Part shown: piece by piece, positions 1 through 7,600 of the stretch
Position numbering within the stretch: the first letter of the stretch is position 1
Layout of the letters: every line of letters begins with the position of its first letter
Assembly: GCA_014381165.1 (NCBI GenBank)
Contig: JACMIM010000132.1
Location: 1 to 11,457, forward strand
Source: Roseiflexaceae bacterium
GTDB taxonomy: Bacteria; Chloroflexota; Chloroflexia; Chloroflexales; Roseiflexaceae
DNA length: 11,457 nucleotides
Direction: 5' to 3'
The notes under the pieces: generated by a model
The model's database searches: none
Told to the model about the DNA's origin: nothing
The model's input: only the letters and a program-made list of their open reading frames with translations
Made by a program: the position numbers and the translations under genes

Positions 1-584
1 CGGTAGCGCTCGCGGTCATCTTTGGTTCGCTGTTGGGGCTGGTGGCCGGCTTCATCGGCGGCTGGCCAGACACGGTTGCGGTGTGGGTGATGGATATCAT
101 GTTGGCGTTCCCAGCCATTCTGCTGGCGATCGCGATTGTCTCGATTCGCGGCCCCGGCCTGACCAATACCCTGCTGGCTGTGGCGATCGTCGAGATTCCG
201 ATCTTCGCGCGGATCGCCCGCAGTGCCGTGCTCAGCATCCGCGAGCAAGAATACATCACTTCGGCCCGCGCGATCGGCACGCCCTCGACGCGGATTCTAT
301 TCAGCCATGTGCTGCCTAATAGCCTCACGCCGATGATCGTTCAGGGCACGCTCTCGATCGCGACAGCGATTATCAGCATCGCCGCGCTTGGCTTCCTTGG
401 CCTTGGCGCACAGCCACCCCAACCCGAGTGGGGAACAATGCTGGCGGGCGCCCGCGGCTTTGTAGCGCAGGGTAAATGGTGGTATCCCACCTTTCCCGGC
501 CTGGCGATCATGCTGACGGTGCTCGGCTTCAATCTGCTTGGCGACGGCCTGCGCGACGCGCTTGACCCCCGGCTGCGCAAGTAA
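1..584 (+). CDS. ABC transporter permease, DppC/OppC family (3' part, truncated by window edge)
   Basis: This is the C-terminal part of an inner-membrane permease of a peptide/nickel-type ABC importer, which forms half of the translocation channel and docks on the ATPases. The frame is open from base 3, so the gene starts upstream; the TTG at 33 is internal, not a start. Visible are hydrophobic membrane segments (VALAVIFGSLLGLVAG near the edge, then DIMLAFPAILLAIAI), the EAA coupling loop reading EYITSARAIGTPSTRILFSH followed by VLPN, two further membrane segments, and the typical family ending LLGDGLRDALDPRLRK. The EAA loop is intact and no frameshift is seen, so the protein should be functional. 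Substrate cannot be told: the family carries dipeptides, oligopeptides, nickel or glycosides. Partner genes (second permease, ATPases, binding protein) must lie outside the window. It converges on the hydrolase gene at 791-1624. Confidence 0.95.
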   Translation, partial: VALAVIFGSLLGLVAGFIGGWPDTVAVWVMDIMLAFPAILLAIAIVSIRGPGLTNTLLAVAIVEIPIFARIARSAVLSIREQEYITSARAIGTPSTRILFSHVLPNSLTPMIVQGTLSIATAIISIAALGFLGLGAQPPQPEWGTMLAGARGFVAQGKWWYPTFPGLAIMLTVLGFNLLGDGLRDALDPRLRK

Positions 585-624
585 GCACAAATAGAGAACA
601 AAGAACAGAGAACACAGAACAGAA

Positions 625-652
625 AACCGCAGGTGTCTATCACACTGCGGTT
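625..652. terminator. Hairpin after the permease gene, possible terminator
   Basis: AACCGCAG (625-632) and CTGCGGTT (645-652) form a perfect 8-bp stem around a 12-base interior that can add about three more pairs with one bulged G. It begins about 40 bases after the permease stop codon. There is no clear run of T after it, so it is not a textbook intrinsic terminator; a factor-assisted terminator or part of the larger inverted repeat are alternatives. Confidence 0.35.
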
Positions 653-672
653 CTACGCGTTCTGAGCACGTT

Positions 673-692
673 CCCGGCGCTGAAGCGCCGGG
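673..692. repeat. 20-bp GC-rich palindrome
   Basis: CCCGGCGCT and AGCGCCGGG are exact reverse complements (9 bp each) separated by only GA. The element lies near the middle of the convergent spacer. With a two-base loop it would fold as a tight hairpin in RNA or act as a dyad binding site in DNA. It could be a copy of a dispersed palindromic element, which cannot be judged from a single window. Confidence 0.6.
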
Positions 693-726
693 CTATTGGG
701 TTCTTCGTTCTTCGTTCTGCTATTGG

Positions 727-787
727 GTTCTGCGGTTCCGCTGTTCTTCATTCTTTGTTCTTCGTTCTGCGGTTCCGCTGTTCTTCA
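727..787. repeat. Two 24-bp direct repeats, 37-bp period
   Basis: The 24 bases at 727-750 recur exactly at 764-787. Both copies start GTTCTGCGGTTCC and end GCTGTTCTTCA. The 13 bases between them are again TTCTTYG-type units. The second copy ends three bases outside the stop codon of the hydrolase gene, so it lies in that gene's 3' untranslated region. Confidence 0.8.
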
Positions 788-790
788 GCC

Positions 791-1624
791 CTACAGATAC
801 TCCCACTGGCTGACGCGCCGCCGCCATTCGTTCTTCAGCTCGACCGCACTTTCGCCATTGCTGCTGAGATAATCCATCAGAGCGCGGTAGAACACCGTCG
901 ACTGATCAAGAAAGGGAAAGTGCCCCGCTTTTGGCAGTATCAGCGACTGCTGAAACGAGCGCAATTCCTCGTGCAAATGCCCCGGCGTGACCAGCGAATC
1001 GCGTTCGCCATATAGCCCCAGCAGTGGAGTTTCTAGCCGCGCTAGATCGGCATTCAGGTCGGTTTCGAGGATAGAACTCAGCACCGAGTCTACCACCCGC
1101 TCGCTCAATGCCTCGGTATCGGCGATAATCTCGCTGCGCATGACCGGATCGCTCAACTTCATCTCGCGCAGTTGGCGCGCCCAGATGTTCGTCGGGGTAG
1201 CACGGCCCAGCAGCCGTGAGAACGCACCAGGGCGCACCAGTGTTTGCAGTTGTGCGCCATCAATTGGCGTGTTGACAATCATCACCTTGGTGAATAGCTC
1301 CGGGTACTCAGTGGCCGCGCGTACCGCGACCATTCCACCGAGGCCATGCCCGACCAGCACCACGCGCGACATGCCCATGTTCTCCATGAAGCGGCGTAGC
1401 ATATCGACATACTCAGTGATCGAGAACTGGCTTTCGCGCTGATCGGATTCGCCAAAGCCCCAAAAATCGAGCGCATACGCCCGGTAGCGCTCGGAAACAT
1501 ACTCCATGGTTGGCAGCCAGTAGCGCCACGAACCAAGCCAGCTATGCAGAAAAATAATCGGCTGGCCGCGCCGACCGACCAATTCATAATGAACGATTCG
1601 ATTATCGAGTACAATCGCGCTCAC
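791..1624 (-). CDS. Alpha/beta-hydrolase-fold protein with Gly at the nucleophile position
   Basis: The 277-residue protein has normal length for a single-domain soluble alpha/beta hydrolase. Visible are the oxyanion-loop strand IIFLHSWLGSWRYW (23-36), the DFWGFGESD turn (53-61), the nucleophile elbow VGHGLGG (91-97), a helical cap (about 120-195), the acid strand LYGERDSLV with Asp209, and GHFPFLD with His235. The elbow should read G-H-S-x-G, but codon 94 is GGC (Gly), so the Ser nucleophile is missing while Asp and His remain. Ordinary esterase or lipase chemistry is therefore unlikely; a binding or regulatory role, or an unusual mechanism, fits better. A basic, Trp-containing tail (about 263-277) follows the fold. 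Start is GTG, with AGG eight bases upstream. It follows the kinase gene by 70 bases on the same strand and may be co-transcribed. The fold is certain; the function is unknown. Confidence 0.93.
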   Translation of the reverse strand: MSAIVLDNRIVHYELVGRRGQPIIFLHSWLGSWRYWLPTMEYVSERYRAYALDFWGFGESDQRESQFSITEYVDMLRRFMENMGMSRVVLVGHGLGGMVAVRAATEYPELFTKVMIVNTPIDGAQLQTLVRPGAFSRLLGRATPTNIWARQLREMKLSDPVMRSEIIADTEALSERVVDSVLSSILETDLNADLARLETPLLGLYGERDSLVTPGHLHEELRSFQQSLILPKAGHFPFLDQSTVFYRALMDYLSSNGESAVELKNEWRRRVSQWEYL

Positions 1625-1694
1625 AATAGTGACCTGTATCTGACCAAATGCAACATGCAGAACGCAAAATCTAGCACGTTACAGATTGCATTGT

Positions 1695-4600
1695 TTAGGG
1701 CTCCAACAGCGGGCGCTCTGGCTGATCGACTGGAACAACAAACGAAAAGGTGCTGCCCTCACCTGATGCGCTGCGTAGCCACATCTCGCCGCCGTGCAAT
1801 TCGATGAATGATTTTGCAATCGCTAGCCCAAGACCAGTACCGCCAGCTTCTTCACGCAGCGGGTTATCGGCCCGGTAGAAGCGCCGGAACAGGTATTGTT
1901 GCTGCTCCGCCGAGATACCCACACCATTATCTTCGACATCGACCTGCAACATCCCCGAGCGATTGAGCGAGGCGCGTAGCTCGATCTGGCCCTGAATGTA
2001 GGTGTATTTTACCGCGTTCGACAGCATGTTGAGCACCACCTGCGTTAATCGACGTTCATCACCGCCGATCTTCGGCAGGTCATCGGCCACCTCGATCGAC
2101 ACGCGCATCTGCTTGCGCTCGATCTCAGAGCGCAGTGTCTGCAATGCATCGCGGAAAATCTCCCGCATATCGATCGGCTCGATGTGCAGCTGAATCTTGT
2201 TTGCGTCGAGTCGGCCAATTTCCAGGATATCATTGATCAAGTCCATCAGGCGATTAGCATTATTCTTGATCACACCCAAGAACGATTGCTGGGCTTCGCT
2301 GACCGGTCCCGCCGCGCCCATGTTCAACAGGTCGACATAGCCCTTGATCGCCGTGAGTGGCGTGCGCAGCTCGTGCGAAACACCGGAAATGAAATCGCGC
2401 TTGGCACGGTCGGCTTCGATCTCGCGAGTTACATCGCGCATGACCACCACGCTGCCAAACACAACCATCGCCGGGCTGAGCACTGGGGTGAAATACAGCT
2501 CGATCGACTGCGCCGGGTTGGTCAGTTCCAGCCGCTGCTGCTGGCTACGCCCCTGTGCGTCCATGGAGCGCAAGCCACCATTCAACGCGGTGTAGATATG
2601 CGTAAGCCGCTCGAGATCGTCCGCATCGGCACTAAACGAAGGCAGATCAGATAGCGGCTGGCCAAGAATGTTCAGCTCCGCAATCCCCAGGATTGTTTCG
2701 GCCGCCGAATTGACCAGAATCACTTTGCCGAATTCGTCCAACACCACCACACCCTCACCCAGGCTGCGCAGAATCGCCTGGTTCTTGGTAGATTCCTCGG
2801 TTTTCTCTTGCACTGAAACTGCTAGCTTGGTGGCAATATCGTTGACCAACGAGTATAGCTCGGCATTATGAATGACAATCGCAACCTCGTTGGCAATTGT
2901 CGTCAGCAGTTGCTCCTGCGCTTTGCTGAAGTAGTTTAGGCTGGGGCTGGTCAGGATCAGCACACCAAGCGTGCCGACATCCTGTGTGCGTAGTGGCACT
3001 GCAATCACCGAGCGCACATCCGAGGCGCGGCCTGGTGCCTGCACCCAGCGCCGATCTTTGCGCACATCGCCGATCAAAATGCCCTGCTGATGCTCGCGCA
3101 CCCAGCCAGCTAGACCAATGCCTTGCTCGAACTTGATCGTGATATGTTCTTCATGCACGTTGCCATCTTCGCCCAGCACCGCCCGGCAAACCAATTGACG
3201 CTGCTGCTCGTCATACAGCATAATCGAGCCACGCCGCACGCCAAGGTTTTTAGCTGCCAGTTGCAATGTCTTGCGCAGTGTCTCGCCAAGCTCTAAGCTG
3301 GCTGTCAGCTCGACCGTCACCGCATGCACAGCCTGCAGGCGCTCCTTTTCGTCGGCAAGCTGCGTGTTCAATTCTGCCAACTCGGCAGTACGCTCGATAA
3401 CCCGCTGCTCCAGTTCGGTATTGAAGCGCTGCTTCTCCTCAAACAGGCGGGCGGTGCGGATCGCCTGAGCCGCCTGACTGGCCAGCGCGAAGGTGACTTG
3501 CGCGTCCTCCTGATCATACGCGCCAACCTGAGCATTATCGACCGTCAACACACCGATCAGCTCATCGCCAAGCAGAATTGGCGCACCAAGCCAAGCCCGA
3601 ATATTTGAAATACCGGCGACCTGTTCAAAGCCGCCCGATGCTTGAGCATCGTCGATTAACAGCGGGCGTCGGCTTTGGGCGATCACGCCCAGGTTAGGAT
3701 TCGTCCTCACATTAAAGCTCAACCGCTCGACATCGGCGCGCTCGTTCTCGGGAAAACCGCGTGTGGCAACTACCCGCACAATGTCGCTCTCGCCCTCGCG
3801 CAGCATCAGCGAAACCGAATCGTATTGCACCACTCGTGCCAGCTGCGTCAGAATCAGGTCATAGACTTCGCGCAGCTCCAGCTTGCCAGTTAGTCGCTCG
3901 GCCAGGTCGCGCAGTGTATCGGCCACCTCGCGGCGCTGCTGCTCGCGCACAAACAGCGCGGCGCTCTTCAGGCCCTGGCTGGAAAGCGTGGCCAGCAGCG
4001 AAACCATTGAGAGTTCGCGGCTCTGCCAATCGCGCGGCTGCCGCTCGCCAAGCCATAGCAGGCCTAGTGGCGCGTCGCGCGGGCCGATCAGATCACCCAC
4101 CAGCGTGCGCAGGCCAAGCTCAGCGGCAAGCCCACTTTGCGCAAGATCGTCAGCATCGCGCAAAATAATCGGTTTGTCGCGCCCAATCAAGCGCTTCAGC
4201 ATGGCGTCTGAAGGCGCTGCAGCAGCATAGGCCGATTGATCGAGCAACTCCTGATCATACACGAAATGCTGGGCCACTTGCTGTTTGTCGCCAAACAAAA
4301 TCAGCGCGCCGACCTGCACCTGGAGCAACTCCTGGGCGTTCAGCACCACCTGCCGCTGAATCTCGGTTGCATCGAGCGTGCCAGCCAGTTGCATGCTGGT
4401 ATCATACAAAATACCCAGCTCTTGCAAGCTCTGATCCTGCTGCGCAAACAGATTGGCATTTGCCAGCGCTACTGCACCCCAAGATGAAAGGGTCGAGAGC
4501 AGGCGCACATCGTCATCGCTGTATGCGTCGTCGCGCGTGTAATCCTGGATACCAATCAGGCCGATCACCTGCTGGTTGGCCAGCATCGGCACGCCAAGCC

Positions 4601-7600
4601 ACGATTGCGACATTTGCCCGATCGGCGTGATACCTAAATCGCGTAGCCGCGCCGTCTGATCGCTATTCTGCAAAAGAAACGGCGCGCGTGTCCGGACAAC
4701 ATGATGCGAAAGGCTGGTCGGCGCATCTACTGGTGGCATAGCGACAAGCGTGCCGGACTCGTAGTACAGCGGAAAACGAATGATGTCGGTGTGCTCGTCG
4801 TAGATGCCAATATAAAAGTTAGTCGTGTCGAGCAAACGGCTGGTCTGGCGGTAGATCAGGTCAAGCAATTCATTCAGTTTTGGCACCGCGCTGAGTTGCT
4901 GACCAATATCGTTGAAGGTCGAAAGCTCCTCGATGCGCCGCCCGCGCTCCTGGAACAAGCGAGCATTGGTAATTGCGACCGAGGCCTGGCTAGCAACCGC
5001 CGTCACAAAGCGCAGATCCTGCTTGTCGAAGGCGTGATGCTCGTAGCTCTGGATGTTGATCACACCTAGCACGGCCTCGCCCGAGATAATAGGCACAACC
5101 AGATATGACTGCTCGAGTTTATCCTCTGGCCCAACCCGCCCGTCGAATAGGCTGCCCGACCGATACTGGTCTGCTTCTGCGTTAGTACCAAGCAGCAGCG
5201 GCCGACGTTGGTTGATCACGTAGTGATTGATGCCACCATCTGTCAGTGCCGGGGTCAACAAAGCTGGTTGGCCTAAATCGAAGGCGACCGGATAGGTCAG
5301 AATGCGTGTTCGCGCATCATACAGGCCAATGAACGATGTCGACACATCGATCACGCGGCCAAGCTGGCTATGCAAGCCCTCAAGCACACCCTGAAGATCC
5401 AGCGTTGAGGTGATCGCGCTGCCGATCTCCTGCAACACACTGATCTCATTCAGCCGCCGCCCGCGCTCGGCAAATAGATGGGCGCGGGCGATTGCTGTAC
5501 CAGCCAAACCTGCAACGGTAATCAGAAAGCGTTCGTCATCGCCATCGAAGGCGTTTGGCTGCGTGCTTTGCACATTGAGAATGCCAAACACCTCGTCGTC
5601 CTCGATCATCGGCACACTCAACCACGAAGCAATCGGCGAATTTACATCGTCGCTATACCCGGCCTCCTGCATATAGCGGTGCATCTCGGCGCGTGTGTGC
5701 AAGAGTACCGGGCGGCGCTCATTGATCACGCGGCGCGAAAGCGAGGGCGCATCGAGCGTGCTCACCTCGCCTGTCTCGGGCGAAGGCTTGCCACCATCCC
5801 AGAAGATCGGGTAAGAAATCTGCTTGCTGCTCGCATCATACAGCGCGATGAATGACGCCGAGCTTTCCAGCACGCGGCTGATCTCAGTGTGCAAAATCGC
5901 CAACAACGTGTCCAGATCGAGCGTGGCATTGATCTGGCTGCTGATGCTGTTGAACGAGGTCAGCTCGGCAATTCGCCGGTCGCGCTCCTGGAACAGGCGA
6001 GCATTCTCCAGTGCAATCGCCGCTTGATCGGCCATTCCGGCGAGCAGGGCCTGCTCATCGGCGTTGAACTGACGTGCTTGTGTGGTCATCACACTCAACA
6101 CACCAATAATCTCTCCGCGGTAGCTGACTGGCACGCCCATAAATGATGTCAAGCTGCGCGCTCGGTTGAAATCAGGGTACAGTGAACTGCCATCCTGCTC
6201 AACATCCATCACCACCAGCGGACTGCCCATCGCGGCGACCCGCCCCGTCAAGCCTTGTCCGACTGGCACAGTCATCTGGGCGGCAATGTCCTGCGGAATG
6301 CCAAGCAGCGCCGCCGGCCGCAGCGTCTGGTCAGGCGCGATTTTCCACAGGCCGACTGTAGAAACATGGAGATGGCTGCCGACGACATCCATCAGCCGGT
6401 TAAGCACCTCGTCGGGCTTCAGCGACGAACTCAACACGCGCGCGGCCTCCAACAGTGTCGAAAGCTCGCCGACCTTACTGCCCAGCGTCTCGGCGTGGCG
6501 CTCGGTCTGCGAGAACAGCCGTGCGTTCTGCACGCCAAGCGCGAGTTGGTGCGCTACCGCCGTCAGAAAGGTCATCTCGCGTTCGCTGTACAGGCTAGCA
6601 GTATAGCTCTGGATGCTCATCACACCCACAATTTCCGCGTCCGTGCCCATCAGTGGTACGCCCAGCCAGGATGCAGACCTGCGCGTGACCGAGCCAAAGG
6701 CCAGCGGCACGACACCACTTGGCGTTCGCTCCTGTGCGAGGTTATGGAACAGCAGCGGCTGGCGCGTTTGCAGAATGCGTTCGGTCAGGCCGCCGCGCGA
6801 AACTGGGCGCGGCTCGACGACAACCGTGCGCTCGCCCTCGTCAACCTCTAGCGCCATCACAGTCAGGTTGCTGCGCGCATCATAGGCAAAAATATAACCG
6901 GCATCGATGGTCAGGAACGATTGAAGCCGCACAAATACCTGTGAGAACATCGCTGTCAGATCCAGCGTGGTGCTGGTGATGCGCCCAATATCGCTGATCA
7001 CACCAAGCTCGGCAATGCGATGTTCGCGCTCCTCGAACAGCCGTGTGTTCTCCAGGGCGATCGCCAACTGGTTCGCCAGCGATTCAAGAAAGCGGATGTG
7101 GCGCTCGGCAAACGCATGCGGCTGCTGGCTCTGCACCGAAAGCACGCCGATCACTTTGCTCTGGCTGCGCAGCGGCACACCCACCCAGGCGCGCATATTC
7201 GCCGCCTCACCCAGCGACTGTGCCAGCGTATCGTTCGCAAGATCACCAACCACCAGCGTTTGATCGGCATCGATCACACGTCCGTCAAGCCCGCCCTTCG
7301 GCGCAACCCGTCCGGTGTCCGCAGCGACCGTCTCGCCAGCGATTTTACACAACTCAAAGCGCAGCGTCGCCCGTGGCTGATCGAACGACACGACGCGGAA
7401 GTAATCGAGTGGACCCATGTAGGCCACGATCTCGGCGTACACACGCCCAAGCAGTTCGGCTAGACTAAAGGTCGAAACTGCTGCCGCGCCAACCTGATAG
7501 AGCGCGCGCATCTGGTCAGTCTGCGCGCGGGCCTCGCGTAGTAGGTTCGAGTTTTCGATCGCCATGGCGGCTTGGGCAGCCAGGACTTCTAGCACCTCAA

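Larger units (their letters stand above)
585..790. repeat. Repeat-rich spacer between convergent genes
   Basis: This 206-base spacer holds no convincing gene. Its left part (about 593-624) iterates purine-rich GAACA units and its right part (about 698-787) iterates the complementary TTCTTCG / GTTCTG units, so the two halves can pair. One exact example is GAACAAAGAA at 596-605 against TTCTTTGTTC at 751-760. CTGCGGTT occurs at 645-652, 730-737 and 767-774, each complementary to AACCGCAG at 625-632. A perfect short palindrome (673-692) sits near the centre. Direct repeats include GCTATTGGGTTCT at 692-704 and 719-731. Such iterations resemble intergenic spacers I associate with Roseiflexus-type genomes (inference). 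The location between two gene ends suggests two-way transcription termination. Confidence 0.75.

Noticed and set aside
587..787. CRISPR array
   Set aside because: Repeats are short, of unequal spacing and overlapping, spacers are not unique, and no cas gene is nearby.
1625..1694. Separate promoter for the hydrolase gene
   Set aside because: TTGCGT and TTGCAT words occur, but none pairs with a good -10 box at 16-18 bases in a position leaving room for a leader.
5484..5618. Cyclic-nucleotide NKFDE motif in the eighth GAF (NAFDGDDE)
   Set aside because: The F-x3-DE part fits, but the Asn is followed by Val rather than Lys and neighbouring modules do not keep the pattern. It is likely coincidental.
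6255..6851. Long open frame on the + strand opposite the kinase, and similar ones at 8643-9164 and 7564-8130
   Set aside because: They lie wholly antisense to an intact GAF-coding frame, show no recognisable domain, and are rich in Arg, Ser and Ala as expected from reading GC-rich codons on the wrong strand.
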